Assembly (NCBI RefSeq): GCF_024809975.1
Contig: NZ_JANUDY010000002.1
Span: forward strand, 124,001-188,000
Direction: 5' to 3'
Source of the DNA: Comamonas sp. BIGb0152
GTDB lineage: Bacteria > Pseudomonadota > Gammaproteobacteria > Burkholderiales > Burkholderiaceae_C
DNA length: 64,000 nucleotides
Both the position numbers and the translations under genes were made by a program. This document shows positions 16,524 through 26,246 of the stretch, piece after piece. How positions within the stretch are numbered: the first letter of the stretch is position 1; every line of letters starts with the position of its first letter. The notes beneath the pieces are model-generated. The model made no database searches, was not told the origin of the DNA, and worked only from the letters and a program-made list of their open reading frames with translations.

Positions 16524-17609
16524 TCAGCGCTTGGGCTGGCGCGGTGGCTGTGGGGCTGGCTGTTGCGGCGGGGGCACTGCTTCGCGGCCGTTCAGCTCAT
16601 CGCGCAGCTGTTGGGCGCGGGCCAGTTGGTCGCTGTGGCCCTGGGCGCGGGCGTATTGCTCGTAAGTGCTGAGCCACTGGCGCGCTTGCTGCGGGTCATT
16701 TTGCTCATGGGCCAGCACCATCAGCTGGAAATAGCTGTCGTAGACGGTGTCATGGTCGCCAGCGCCAAGGGCGATCTGCAGGCGCTCTTGCAGGTACTTG
16801 CGGGCGGCGTCCATCTGGCCGAGCTTGTAGCTGTTTTGTGCCAGGTTGGCCAGCAGGCCGCGCAGGCGCGGGGTCTCGCCCATCGCTTGCAGGCGCTCGC
16901 GCGCTACCGGCAGCAGCCACTGGTTGGTCTGCAGGGCCTGGCGGTACTGGCCTTGCTCGTGTAGCACATAGCCCAGGTCTTCGTACACGCCCAGTATCTG
17001 CAGCTGGGTGGGGTAGTCGGCCGGCTGGGGGATAGGGCGGCTGTTGTCCCAGCGCATTTGCGTGGGCAGTTTGGCGATTTGCGCCAGCGGGTATTGCACG
17101 GCGAGGGCCTGCGCCGGTTTGAGCGCTGCCTCATAGCGCCCGCTATCCGCCAACCAGCGGATGCTGGCAATGCTCAGTTCCAGATGCTGGTAGGCCCATT
17201 GCGGATCGCTGGGTTTGGGCATAGCTACCAAGGCCTTTTGCGCAGCCTGGCCGGCTTCGGCGGTCATACCGCGTCGGCTGAAAATCGTGGCCTGGGTGTA
17301 GTACAGCCGGAAAAAATCCAGCGGCGGCGCTTTCGTGCGCTTGAGTAGGGGCTCCAGCGCCTGCAAATCAGCGCTCATCGCACTGCCGCTAAAGCGCCCG
17401 CCTTCGCTGAACACGGCGGCGTAGAGCGGGGCAAAGCGCTTTTCAAAATTGTTGCTGGCGGTGGTGGGCAGCGCATCAGCCGAGGATGAGACCGCTGCCG
17501 GGGCATTGCGGCCGGCTTGCGCGCTGGCCACGGTGGGCATGGCTGCAGCCAAGCCGGCCAGGGCGGCAATGCCCTGGGCCAGCAGCTGTTGGCGCATGCC
17601 TTGGCGCAT
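16524..17609 (-). CDS. Exported tetratricopeptide-repeat protein
   Basis: A 361-residue protein with an N-terminal signal peptide ([21 protein letters not shown]) and then helical repeats typical of TPR: for example [20 protein letters not shown] and [20 protein letters not shown]. The C-terminus is Pro/Gln-rich ([16 protein letters not shown]). It probably works as a periplasmic scaffold; the partner is unknown. Its ATG shares one base with the stop of pepN (TGATG), so it is translated with pepN, but a direct functional link is not evident. Confidence 0.75.
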   Translation of the reverse strand: MRQGMRQQLLAQGIAALAGLAAAMPTVASAQAGRNAPAAVSSSADALPTTASNNFEKRFAPLYAAVFSEGGRFSGSAMSADLQALEPLLKRTKAPPLDFFRLYYTQATIFSRRGMTAEAGQAAQKALVAMPKPSDPQWAYQHLELSIASIRWLADSGRYEAALKPAQALAVQYPLAQIAKLPTQMRWDNSRPIPQPADYPTQLQILGVYEDLGYVLHEQGQYRQALQTNQWLLPVARERLQAMGETPRLRGLLANLAQNSYKLGQMDAARKYLQERLQIALGAGDHDTVYDSYFQLMVLAHEQNDPQQARQWLSTYEQYARAQGHSDQLARAQQLRDELNGREAVPPPQQPAPQPPRQPKR

Positions 17610-20341
17610 CAGTCGGCCATTGCGCGGGTGATGATCTCGCGCAGGTCGTTGCTGAGCTTGGGCTTGGCGGCGACCTTGGCGATGGCGTCGCCCGCCGCGC
17701 TGCGGTAGGGCTCGGCCAGCTTTTTCCAGCGGTCCAGCGCGCGGGCCAGGCGGGCGGCCACTTGCGGGTTGAAGGCGTCCAGCGCCACCACTTGCTCGGC
17801 CCAGAAGGCGTAGCCTGCACCATCGGCGCGGTGGAAGCCACCGGGGTTGCCGTTGCAGTAGCTAAAGATCACGCTGCGGGCGCGGTTGGGGTTTTTGATG
17901 TTGAAGTCGGGCTGCTTCATCAGCGCGCGCACGGCGGGCAGGGCGCTGCCGTTGGTGTCCGGTGCGCCCGCTTGCAGCGCAAACCATTTGTCCAGCACCA
18001 GCTCGTCGTTCTTGAACAGCTGGTGGAAGCTTTGGATCGCCGCGTCGGCCAGCGGGCTGCCGCTCACCACCAGCGCGCTCAGGGCGTTATAGCGGTCGGT
18101 CATGTTGCCCGCGTCCTTGTAGCGCTGCAGGGTCTTGCCAGGCCAGACCTTGTCGCCCGATTCACGGGCGGCCACGCAGAGCATCAGCAGCGCATGGCCG
18201 GCCAGTGCGCGTTTGCCGGCGCTCACCGCATCAGGCACATAGGCGCCGGTGTGGCTGCATTCGTCGTAGGCCCAGGCCCAGTCCGCTGCCAGCTCGGTGG
18301 CCAGTTGCTGGCGCATGGCTTCGCGCACGGCGTGCACGGTTTGCGGATCGACGGGGTCGAGCTGCTCGGTGATATAGGCCTCGGACGGCAGGGTGAGGGC
18401 CAGGTCCTTGAAAGCGGCATCGAGCTGCGGATCGCGCAGCACGGCACGCATGGCTTGCACGAAGGAGGCGGGCAGCAGATTGGCTTGCAGTGCAGGTGCA
18501 TCGGCACCGCTGCGTGCGGCAATCGCTTGCAGCGCAATGCGCAGGCCCAGGCGTTGGCCGGCTTCCCAGCGGTTGAAGGCGTCTTCGTCGTGGGCCAGCA
18601 GGTGCAAGAGCGCATCGTCGCTCTCTTCGATCTGCAGCACCACGGGGGCGCTGAAGTTGCGCAGCAGCGATGGGGCAGGGGCTTGCGCGACACCGTCGAA
18701 GACGATGGTGTGCGATGCCTCGGTCAGCACCACGGTGTGGTTGGTGGCGCTGTGCGCGATGCTGCTGAGTGCCTGGCTGGGGCGAATGTTCAGCGGCAGG
18801 CTGCGGCCATCGGCTGCCAGCAGGCCCAAGGTGACAGGGATCACAAAGGGCTCCTTGCCAGGCTGGCCCGGGGTGGGTGGGCAGGACTGGGTCAGGGTCA
18901 AGGTGTAGGTCTGCGCTTCTGCGTCATACACACCTTGCGCGGCCACGCGGGGCGTGCCCGACTGGCTGTACCAGCGCTTGAACTGCGGCAGGTGCTGGGC
19001 CAGCGGCGAGCCGGGGTTGGCATCGGCAATGGCTTGGGCAAAGTCGTCGCAGGTCACGGCCTGGCCGTCATGGCGCTCAAAGTAGAGCTTCATGCCCTTG
19101 GCAAAGCCGTCACGGCCCACCAGGGTGGACTGCATGCGCACCACTTCCGAGCCTTTTTCGTAAATGGTGACGGTGTAGAAGTTGTTGATTTCGAGGTAGC
19201 TGTCCGGGCGCACAGGGTGGGCCATGGGGCCGGCGTCCTCGGGGAACTGCACGGTGCGCAGCACGCGCACATCGTCGATGCGCTTGACGGCGCGGGCCGA
19301 TGCGCTGCCGGCCATGTCCATGCTGAATTCCTGGTCGCGGAAGACGGTCAGGCCTTCCTTGAGCGAGAGCTGGAACCAGTCGCGGCAGGTGACGCGGTCA
19401 CCCGTCCAGTTGTGGAAGTACTCGTGGCCGACCACCGACTCGATATTGGCGTAGTCGGCATCGGTCGCTGTGGCCTGGCTGGCCAGCACGTACTTGGTGT
19501 TGAAGATGTTCAGGCCCTTGTTCTCCATCGCGCCCATGTTGAAGTCGCTGGTGGCGACGATCATGAAGCGGTCCAGGTCCAGGCTCAGGCCAAAGCGGGC
19601 TTCGTCCCAGGCGATGGAGGCCATCAGCGAGTTCATCGCGTGCTCGGTCTTCTCCAGATCGCCGGGGCGCACAAAGACCTGCAGCAGGTGTTCGTTGCCG
19701 GCGCGGCTCTTGATCTTTTGCTCGCGGGCAACCAGATTGCCGGCCACCAGTGCAAACAGGTAGCAGGGCTTTTTGTGCGGATCGACCCACTTGGCAAAGT
19801 GGCGGCCCTCGTTGCCGGCCCCTTGCAGATCACCGTGCTCGACCAGGTTGCCGTTGGACAGCAGCACCGGGAACTGGGCCTTGTTGGCGCGCAGGGTGAC
19901 GGTGTACATGGCCATCACATCGGGACGGTCCAGGAAATAGGTGATGCGGCGAAAGCCTTCGGCCTCGCACTGCGTGAAGAACGAGCCATTGCTGGTGTAC
20001 AAGCCCATCAGCTTGGTGTTCTTCTCGGGCATGCAGGTGGTGAAGATCTCCAGATCGACTGGGTCGCTGCCTTCGGGCAGGTTCTCCAGCACCAGGTCCG
20101 AGCCGTCCATCTTGAACGAGGAGGCGGCGCCATTGACCATCACGCGGGCCAGGTTCAGCTCGTCGCCGTTGAGGTGCAGCGGCTGGGCTGGCACATCAGG
20201 GTTGCGGCGCACGCGCATCTTGTTGAGCACGCGTGTCTTGGCCGGGTCCAGATCGAATGTCAGGTCGACCGTATCAATCCACCATGCGGGGGCCTGGTAG
20301 TCGGCGCGGTACACGGTGTGTGCTTGTCCTTCACGCATCAT
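17609..20341 (-). CDS. pepN: Aminopeptidase N (M1 family)
   Basis: A zinc aminopeptidase of 910 residues that removes N-terminal residues from peptides in the cytosol. The exopeptidase motif GAMEN is near residue 270 and the zinc site HEYFHNWTG...KEGLTV (HExxH and the distant Glu) near 303-325. C-terminal helices follow the E. coli PepN layout, and length fits the proteobacterial enzyme. The ATG at 20341 has GGAG 7 bases before it; a second ATG follows directly. The start overlaps the end of the HAD gene by 11 bases, so HAD gene, pepN and the TPR gene form one transcription unit. Confidence 0.97.
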   Translation of the reverse strand: MMREGQAHTVYRADYQAPAWWIDTVDLTFDLDPAKTRVLNKMRVRRNPDVPAQPLHLNGDELNLARVMVNGAASSFKMDGSDLVLENLPEGSDPVDLEIFTTCMPEKNTKLMGLYTSNGSFFTQCEAEGFRRITYFLDRPDVMAMYTVTLRANKAQFPVLLSNGNLVEHGDLQGAGNEGRHFAKWVDPHKKPCYLFALVAGNLVAREQKIKSRAGNEHLLQVFVRPGDLEKTEHAMNSLMASIAWDEARFGLSLDLDRFMIVATSDFNMGAMENKGLNIFNTKYVLASQATATDADYANIESVVGHEYFHNWTGDRVTCRDWFQLSLKEGLTVFRDQEFSMDMAGSASARAVKRIDDVRVLRTVQFPEDAGPMAHPVRPDSYLEINNFYTVTIYEKGSEVVRMQSTLVGRDGFAKGMKLYFERHDGQAVTCDDFAQAIADANPGSPLAQHLPQFKRWYSQSGTPRVAAQGVYDAEAQTYTLTLTQSCPPTPGQPGKEPFVIPVTLGLLAADGRSLPLNIRPSQALSSIAHSATNHTVVLTEASHTIVFDGVAQAPAPSLLRNFSAPVVLQIEESDDALLHLLAHDEDAFNRWEAGQRLGLRIALQAIAARSGADAPALQANLLPASFVQAMRAVLRDPQLDAAFKDLALTLPSEAYITEQLDPVDPQTVHAVREAMRQQLATELAADWAWAYDECSHTGAYVPDAVSAGKRALAGHALLMLCVAARESGDKVWPGKTLQRYKDAGNMTDRYNALSALVVSGSPLADAAIQSFHQLFKNDELVLDKWFALQAGAPDTNGSALPAVRALMKQPDFNIKNPNRARSVIFSYCNGNPGGFHRADGAGYAFWAEQVVALDAFNPQVAARLARALDRWKKLAEPYRSAAGDAIAKVAAKPKLSNDLREIITRAMAD

Positions 20342-21002
20342 GGAGCTTCTCCAAAAATTGGTTGTTGAGCAGGGTCGAAAAATTGGGCGCCCATGCCAAA
20401 ACATGGGGGCCACTCAATTGCAGGGCATCGTGCGTGGTGCCAATGCCCACCGCACGCATGCCGGCGCGCCGCGCCGCTTCAATGCCGTGCGGCGCATCTT
20501 CAAACACGATGCAGGCGGCGGGGTCGATCGCCAGGCGCTCGGCCGCCTTCAGAAAAATATCGGGGTGGGGCTTGCCGGGCAGGCCCTCGTCGCCCCGGGC
20601 AATGGCCTGAGCGGGGGGCTGCATCTGCAGCTTGTCCAGCACAAAGCGCACATTGTCTTGGTCGCCTGCGGTGCCAATGGCCACTTTCAGGCCCATCGCA
20701 CGCGCCTGGGCATGAAAGCTGGCAAATCCATCCACGGCGCAGAAGTGGGCGGCAAACAGTTCGCGGTAGATGCCTTCCTTCTCCGCCGTGATGCGCTCGC
20801 TTTCTTCGGCGCTCACCGTGCGGCCCATCAGCGCGCAGGCGCATTCAAAGGCGTTTTTGCCTGTGGTCTGCGCCATAAAGGCGGGCACATCCAGATCCAT
20901 GGCATGGCGGCGTGCGTACTCCACCCAGGCCTGGGTATGCCAGGGCATGGAGTCGACCATGGTGCCGTCCATGTCAAAAATCAGGGCTTGGATCGCAGGC
21001 AT
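20331..21002 (-). CDS. HAD-superfamily phosphatase (subfamily IA, beta-phosphoglucomutase-like)
   Basis: A cytosolic hydrolase of about 223 residues. HAD motif I is DMDGTMVDS, with the two aspartates for phosphoryl transfer; motif II is GTAGDQ (Thr); motif III KPHPDIFL (Lys); motif IV VFEDAPHGIEAA (acidic pair). A helical cap lies between motifs I and II. Members act on sugar phosphates or phosphoglycolate; the substrate cannot be set. The start is unsure: 21002, 21032 and 21059 are all in frame and none has a clear ribosome site. The end overlaps pepN. Confidence 0.9.
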   Translation of the reverse strand: MPAIQALIFDMDGTMVDSMPWHTQAWVEYARRHAMDLDVPAFMAQTTGKNAFECACALMGRTVSAEESERITAEKEGIYRELFAAHFCAVDGFASFHAQARAMGLKVAIGTAGDQDNVRFVLDKLQMQPPAQAIARGDEGLPGKPHPDIFLKAAERLAIDPAACIVFEDAPHGIEAARRAGMRAVGIGTTHDALQLSGPHVLAWAPNFSTLLNNQFLEKLHDA

Positions 21003-21142
21003 CTGAGGCTGGGGCTTTCTGTCGGGAGGCATGGCGGCTAAACAGGTGCTGTCATGCATGATTCAAGAAAAAAATTGTGTGCAGTATTGCTTTAATGAGA
21101 TTGCACGCTAGGTTGGTAGGCGTTTATACAGGATCGAAATGG

Positions 21143-22183
21143 TCACTGGGCGTCAACCGGAGTGTTGAACAGCTGAATCGGTAAACGCTCCTGGACATCG
21201 CAATAAGCTGCAGGAATGTCCGCCTGACTCAACAAGACTTGGCGAGCCTTCTCGACCTGACCTTCAAGGACGCCTACATCAAACTTGCGCCGCACATAAT
21301 CAAACGACAAGCTCACCATCAGTGGTTGCCCACTCGACTTGGAGGGATTGACAAGGACCTCAACGATACGGTTTTGGATCCGCTCAATCTCTCGCTTGCT
21401 GATAGGGAACGGCACCACGTGAACATCACGGAGCTCTGCATCCCCGCGCAAATGCTGCAATTGAGCTGGTAGAGCCTGGTATATGAAGGCATCCAATGTC
21501 GCATGGCCCAAAACATCGTTGTTCCATGCCATCGAGACCAACTGCTCACCGAAAATCTCGCTCAGTGCATCGGACAGCGCATTCATATCCGCCGGCCAGT
21601 GTTGGATAAACACGGCATCCGGCAAAGCGTTAACGGATTGCAGGCTTGCATGGTAGATGTCGTAGCTGTGCAAGGAAGCTGCTTTCTCCTGAGGAGACAG
21701 TTCGCGCAAGCGTTGCTCTTTTTGCAGCTTTCTTGTCAGACCTGGGATATCACGCTGCGCATAGGCGGTGTTGGCCAATTGAACACCGACTAGTGCTGGG
21801 TCCGCTGTGACACGAGCCCTGTCTGCAGCAGTCAAGCCTTTGACGAAATACAGAATATGCGGCTTGAAACCGTCGAGTGCCACGACGCTTCCGAGGTAGC
21901 GCCCGGCAAATATCTGGTTCAAGCGCGGCACCTGGGCCTCGGCAGCTTTGCGCAGTGCGGGGTATTGCAAGAGCTTGTCGGTCGGGATCGCGGCAATGCT
22001 CTCTTCAGATACCCCGCTGGCGTTGTAGCAGCACTCCTCCAGATACTGGATCTTGAGCTTGCGTATGTCGTCAGCACCAGGCTGCGCGCCACCCGGCAAT
22101 TGCGCCCCAGCGGACATGGCCAATGCAGACACCAGCACGCCAATGCCCCAGATCGGGCTTAAACGTTGGTGAAGCATAGGCAT
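21143..22183 (-). CDS. Secreted protein of unknown function
   Basis: A 346-residue protein with a signal peptide (LSPIWGIGVLVSALAMSAGA, cut near residue 27). No catalytic motif is recognised. Visible features: a Cys pair ECCYNASG near residue 51, a strand-rich section YLGSVVALDGFKPHILYFVKGL (residues about 96-117) that recalls inhibitor-like folds such as protease prodomains, and a further strand section LMVSLSFDYVRRKFDVGVLEG. The codon use and base composition are less GC-rich than pepN and prfB on either side, and an AT-rich gap of about 80 bases follows it, so it may be an acquired gene. Confidence 0.65.
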   Translation of the reverse strand: MPMLHQRLSPIWGIGVLVSALAMSAGAQLPGGAQPGADDIRKLKIQYLEECCYNASGVSEESIAAIPTDKLLQYPALRKAAEAQVPRLNQIFAGRYLGSVVALDGFKPHILYFVKGLTAADRARVTADPALVGVQLANTAYAQRDIPGLTRKLQKEQRLRELSPQEKAASLHSYDIYHASLQSVNALPDAVFIQHWPADMNALSDALSEIFGEQLVSMAWNNDVLGHATLDAFIYQALPAQLQHLRGDAELRDVHVVPFPISKREIERIQNRIVEVLVNPSKSSGQPLMVSLSFDYVRRKFDVGVLEGQVEKARQVLLSQADIPAAYCDVQERLPIQLFNTPVDAQ

Positions 22184-22213
22184 GGTGCTGGAGCGATTTC
22201 CGGGTTGCGCGGC

Positions 22214-23318
22214 TTAAACGCCTTGCTTGAGCGAGGCTTCGATGAACACGTCCAGGTCGCCGTCCAGCACCTTTTGGGTGGCGGAGACTTCGACGTTGGT
22301 GCGCAGGTCCTTGATACGGCTGTTGTCTAGCACGTAGCTGCGGATCTGGTGGCCCCAGCCCACATCGGTCTTGGTGTCTTCCAGCTTTTGCTGCTCTTCC
22401 ATGCGCTTGCGCATTTCGAAGTCATACAGACGCGAGCGCAGGCGCTGCCATGCCACATCGCGGTTGCTGTGCTGGCTGCGGCCATCCTGGCATTGCACGA
22501 CGATCCCGGTGGGGATGTGGGTCAGGCGCACGGCCGAGTCGGTCTTGTTGATGTGCTGACCGCCCGCGCCCGAGGCACGGTAGGTGTCGGTGCGCACGTC
22601 CGAGGGGTTGATGTTGATCTCGATGGAGTCATCAATCTCGGGGTAGACAAACAGCGACGAGAAGCTGGTGTGGCGGCCGCCGGACGAGTCAAACGGGCTC
22701 TTGCGCACGAGGCGGTGCACACCGGTTTCGGTGCGCAGCAGGCCAAAGGCGTACTCTCCCTCGATCTTGATCGTGGCGCTCTTGATGCCGGCCACATCGC
22801 CCGGGGTTTCTTCTTCGACCGTGGCCTTGAAGCCCTTGCGCTCGGCGTACTTGAGGTACTGGCGCAGCAGCATGCTGGCCCAGTCGCAGGCTTCGGTGCC
22901 ACCGGCGCCGGCTTGGATGTCGACAAAGCAGTTGAGCGGGTCGGCCTCGTTGCGGAACATGCGGCGGAATTCGAGGTCCTCGATCAGCGGGCGCAGCTTG
23001 GCAGCCTCGGCTTCGATGGTCTCCAGGCCCGCTTCATCGCCTTCTTCCTTGCTCATCTCGAAGAGCTCGGAGTTATCGGCCAACTCGCTCGTGAGCTTTT
23101 GCAGGGTCAGCACGACCGAGTCCAGCGACTTTTTCTCTTTGCCCAGTTCCTGGGCCTTTTTAGGGTCGTTCCAGACGTTGGGGTCTTCCAGCGATGCGTT
23201 TACGGTGCGCAGACGTTCGTATTTGGCATCGTAGTCAAAGATACCTCCGAAGCTCTTCTGTCCGGCTGGACAGGTCTTCGAGGGTGTTGCCGATTTGGTT
23301 GATGCGTTCTGCTTCCAT
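22214..23318 (-). CDS. prfB: Peptide chain release factor 2 (programmed +1 frameshift)
   Basis: RF2, 367 residues after frameshift, reads UGA and UAA stops. The anticodon-like tripeptide SPF is in [12 protein letters not shown] and the peptidyl-hydrolysis motif GGQ in [12 protein letters not shown]. The first 27 codons (from ATG at 23318: [18 protein letters not shown]...) end at an in-frame TGA (23235-23237); a +1 shift there joins them to the main frame, reading ...[13 protein letters not shown]. The frameshift signal is kept, so RF2 controls its own synthesis. A GTG-started frame at 23323 that avoids the shift gives an N-terminus unlike any RF2 and is an artefact. Confidence 0.96.
23234..23249 (-). 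promoter_or_regulatory. prfB: RF2 programmed +1 frameshift site
   Basis: On the minus strand the sequence is CGGAGGTATCTTTGAC: an internal Shine-Dalgarno-like GGAGG three bases before the CTT codon, the slippery CTT and the UGA with C after it. This is the E. coli-type arrangement nearly base for base. Confidence 0.95.
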
Positions 23319-23465
23319 GTCACTGTGTCCTGTTTTTTGGGGTCTAGCCCGCTATTGTCTCATGCTGGCAGGGGCTGGCCGGCCAGTGGTGCTTTAAGGC
23401 ATATGCTTGATAAATAATGTTTTTGCCCCATCCTGCGCCGCCTGCGTTGCGGGTGGGCCAGAGAA

Positions 23466-24137
23466 TCACTTCCAGGCAAACCGGGGCTGGTCAAAATGCG
23501 CCACGCGGGTAGGCTGGCCCAGCAGGCAGACCTCCCGAAACTGGTAAAGAAAGGCGGCGGTGGGTGCCGCCACCCAGCTTTGGCCCATGGGCATGCGCAG
23601 CACCGGGTGGGCAGAGGCGGGCGTGTGCTCCAGCATCGGCGCATCGCTGCGCAGCAGCTCGGCCAGCGGGATGCGGTGCACGCTGGCCACTTCGTCGGGG
23701 TTGGGCTGCAACTGCGCCGTGGCACCGGCCCATACCACCACGGGCGTGATGACAAAGCCCGAACGTGTGGCGTAGTCATCCAGACAGCCCAGCACCTGGC
23801 TGGGCGGCAGCAACAGACCTGCTTCTTCATGCAGCTCGCGCAAGGCCGCCTGCTCGGCGGTCTCTCCCGGCTCAATGCGGCCACCAGGCAAGGCCCATTG
23901 GCCGGGGTGGTTGCGCATATGCAGCGCGCGGCGTGTCAGCAGCAGCGCGGCGTCTTCACTCCACTGGGCGGGTGGGGGCATGCCTTCCAGCCCGGCGCCC
24001 GGGCCTTCGTCCAGCAGCACCAGTGCCACGGCGGCCTGGGCCTGGTCGCCGCCGGCCATCCGCTGCACGGCAAAGTGCTGCAGGCGGGTGTGGATGCGCG
24101 ATCGCAGGGCGTCGCTCAGGGGCATGTTGTGGGGCAT
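23466..24137 (-). CDS. Nudix hydrolase (CoA pyrophosphatase-like)
   Basis: A 223-residue hydrolase of nucleoside diphosphate-linked compounds. The Nudix box is complete: GGRIEPGETAEQAALRELHEEAGL at about residues 92-115, fitting G-x5-E-x7-REUxEExGU. The preceding LLLTRRALHMRNHPGQWALPG matches the CoA-pyrophosphatase (NudL-like) family, which cuts CoA to phosphopantetheine and 3',5'-ADP. Exact substrate is inference. It stands alone between prfB and an uncertain gene. Confidence 0.9.
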   Translation of the reverse strand: MPHNMPLSDALRSRIHTRLQHFAVQRMAGGDQAQAAVALVLLDEGPGAGLEGMPPPAQWSEDAALLLTRRALHMRNHPGQWALPGGRIEPGETAEQAALRELHEEAGLLLPPSQVLGCLDDYATRSGFVITPVVVWAGATAQLQPNPDEVASVHRIPLAELLRSDAPMLEHTPASAHPVLRMPMGQSWVAAPTAAFLYQFREVCLLGQPTRVAHFDQPRFAWK

Positions 24138-24206
24138 AGGGCAGGTGCATTGTAGAAGCGGGTTGGCCTGCCCGGGGGTACCGGCGGGACAGCGCCCCTG
24201 GCTGGC

Positions 24207-24731
24207 TTAGCTGGACCGGGCTTTGGGCGGTGCGCAGACCTGGAACATCAGGCCAAACGAGGCCTCTGGCCCGAACTGTGCGGGCAGCGATTCGCCACGG
24301 GGCACGAGTAGCCTGCCATGCATGACGCCGGCGTGGCTGGGGTGGGAGGTAATGAGGATCTCGAGCCCGCAGCTGCCGGGCAGTAGCACCCGCAAAAGCT
24401 GGCCCTGGCGGTACGGGAGGGGCCCTTGCGGTTCAAAAATCAGCCGCACGGTGCCGTGGGCATGTCCGCTGGTGTCACAGAGCATGCAGTGAATGATGCT
24501 GTCGTCCGTGCGGCGGGACGCTGGCGTGCTGGGGCAGGCCGATGTGCTGAACTTGTGGTGTGGAAGGCGGTTGGTGGCGAGTGCCTGGGCGCCGGCGGGT
24601 GCCCGCTTTTCACAATCGCCGCTGGTGCAGGGCCTGGCCATGCGCCTGTCGGGCTGTGGCCCGCAATCGCAGGCTTTCTCAGGCCGGGGTGAGGGCGGCG
24701 GATGGCTGTGGCGATGGTCTTGTTGGGGCAT
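24207..24731 (-). CDS. Hypothetical protein, weakly supported
   Basis: An open frame of up to 174 codons. The first 80 residues are Pro/Arg-rich and look like out-of-frame sequence. The last 92 residues, from an internal ATG at 24485 (MLCDTSGHAHGTV), look more like a folded domain with alternating strands (TVRLIFEPQG, LLRVLLPGSCGLEILI, MHGRLLVPRG). No family is recognised and no ribosome site is seen at any start. The shorter version (24207-24485) may be the real gene. Confidence 0.35.
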   Translation of the reverse strand: MPQQDHRHSHPPPSPRPEKACDCGPQPDRRMARPCTSGDCEKRAPAGAQALATNRLPHHKFSTSACPSTPASRRTDDSIIHCMLCDTSGHAHGTVRLIFEPQGPLPYRQGQLLRVLLPGSCGLEILITSHPSHAGVMHGRLLVPRGESLPAQFGPEASFGLMFQVCAPPKARSS

Positions 24732-25013
24732 GGGGGGCGGGCTCTCAATCTCAATTGAACAAAGCGATGGAATCAATAGCTTTTCTCAATAGTAAAGAGC
24801 CAAACTTCGATAGAACTTACGGGATGTTGGCAGCTGATGCAGATCAAAAGAGCGCCAGATCAGGCTTGACAGCGGCGTGATCTGCTGGCCCTTGGGTGGG
24901 CGCCATGGGCCCGCGTTTGGCTACCAGAGCCTGCAGATGGTGGCCATGGCCAGCGCGCTGTCAAAAAATGCTTTTACACTTGGTTTTTTTTGACCGACAC
25001 CGCTGAATTTTTT

Positions 25014-26075
25014 ATGCAAGACATCCTACTTGGCCGCAGTGATTTGAAGGTTTCGCCCATTTGCCTGGGCACGATGACGTTTGGCGAGCAGGTGAGCGAG
25101 GCGGATGCGCATGCCATGCTCAGCCACTCGCTGGAGCGGGGCGTGTACTTTTGGGACACGGCAGAGATGTACGCAGTGCCCGCACGCGCCGAGACCTTTG
25201 GTGCGACCGAAACCATCATCGGCAACTGGTTCAAGGCCAACCCGGGCCTGCGCGACAAAGTGGTGCTGGCCAGCAAGGTGGCCGGGCCAACGCGCGGCAT
25301 GCCCTGGGTGCGTGAAGGCAAGGGCATGACGGCCGCCGACATCGTCGCCTCTTGCGACGCCAGCCTGCGCCGCCTGCAGACCGATGTGATCGATCTCTAC
25401 CAGATCCACTGGCCCGAGCGCCATGTGCCCGCCTTTGGCAATCTGTACTACGACCCCCAAAAGGAAACCAGCGAGACGACGATTGGCGAGCAGTTGCAGG
25501 CGCTGGCCGGCTTGGTCAAGGCAGGCAAGATTCGCCACATCGGCCTGTCCAACGAGACGCCTTATGGCGTGCATGAGTTTGTGCGCCTGGCCGAGCAGCA
25601 TGGCCTGCCGCGCGTGGCCAGCGTGCAAAACCCGTACTGCCTCATCAACCGCAGTTGGGAAAACGGCCTGGATGAAACCTGCGACCGGCTGGGTGTGTCG
25701 CTGCTGGCGTACTCGCCCCTCGCCTTTGGCCTGCTGACCGGCAAGTACGACGACAGCGGTATCACCGGCCCCCAGGCACCGCAGGGCGCACGCATTGCCA
25801 GCTATGAATCGGTGCGCAAGCAGCGCTGGGGCCGCCCTGAGGCGCTGGACGCTGCCAAGCGCTACAACCAGCTGGCCCGCGACCATGGCCTGACCCCCAC
25901 CGCTTTGGCGCTGGCGTTTTGCTACACCAAATGGCAGGTGGCCAGCACCATCATCGGCGTGCGCACCATGGAGCAACTGGACGAGGACCTCAACATCTGG
26001 GGCACCCAGCTGTCCGAGGCCGTGCTCCAAGAGATCGATGCCCTGCGCTGGGCGCTGGGCGATCCGGCGCAGTAA
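25014..26075 (+). CDS. Aldo/keto reductase (Tas-like)
   Basis: A 353-residue NADP(H)-dependent oxidoreductase with a TIM-barrel fold. The catalytic tetrad is visible: Asp and Tyr in WDTAEMY, Lys in LASKVAGP and His in QIHWPER. The C-terminal cofactor-binding stretch STIIGVRTMEQLDEDL is also typical. Length and the opening LLGRSDLKVSPICLGTMTFGEQ match the Tas subgroup. The start at 25014 is chosen by homology; a TTG at 24990 opens the frame earlier. The physiological substrate is unknown. Two hairpins follow it. Confidence 0.92.
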   Translation: MQDILLGRSDLKVSPICLGTMTFGEQVSEADAHAMLSHSLERGVYFWDTAEMYAVPARAETFGATETIIGNWFKANPGLRDKVVLASKVAGPTRGMPWVREGKGMTAADIVASCDASLRRLQTDVIDLYQIHWPERHVPAFGNLYYDPQKETSETTIGEQLQALAGLVKAGKIRHIGLSNETPYGVHEFVRLAEQHGLPRVASVQNPYCLINRSWENGLDETCDRLGVSLLAYSPLAFGLLTGKYDDSGITGPQAPQGARIASYESVRKQRWGRPEALDAAKRYNQLARDHGLTPTALALAFCYTKWQVASTIIGVRTMEQLDEDLNIWGTQLSEAVLQEIDALRWALGDPAQ

Positions 26076-26082
26076 GCCTGTG

Positions 26083-26146
26083 GCTCCCCTCTCGGGGAGC
26101 TGGTTGATGCGGTGACCTGCGGGCCCTGGTGCAAACCAGGGCCTTT
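26083..26146 (+). terminator. Tandem hairpins after the aldo/keto reductase
   Basis: First stem GCTCCCC/GGGGAGC (26083-26100, loop TCTC), then GGCCCTGG/CCAGGGCC (26122-26143) followed by TTT. The second has the shape of an intrinsic terminator, though with a short T-run. Confidence 0.6.
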
Positions 26147-26246
26147 GGCGTTGCCAAGGCCGCTATGCTTGGCGGCTCGCCCAGCCCATTTTTTTCGAGA
26201 CAATAACGGCAGATTTTGTGTGGTACCTGTGGCCACCTCTTTAACG

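Noticed and set aside
17486-20368. 960-codon plus-strand frame opposite pepN
   Set aside because: It mirrors pepN codons in a high-GC gene; Gly/His/Val-rich composition, no motif, no ribosome site.
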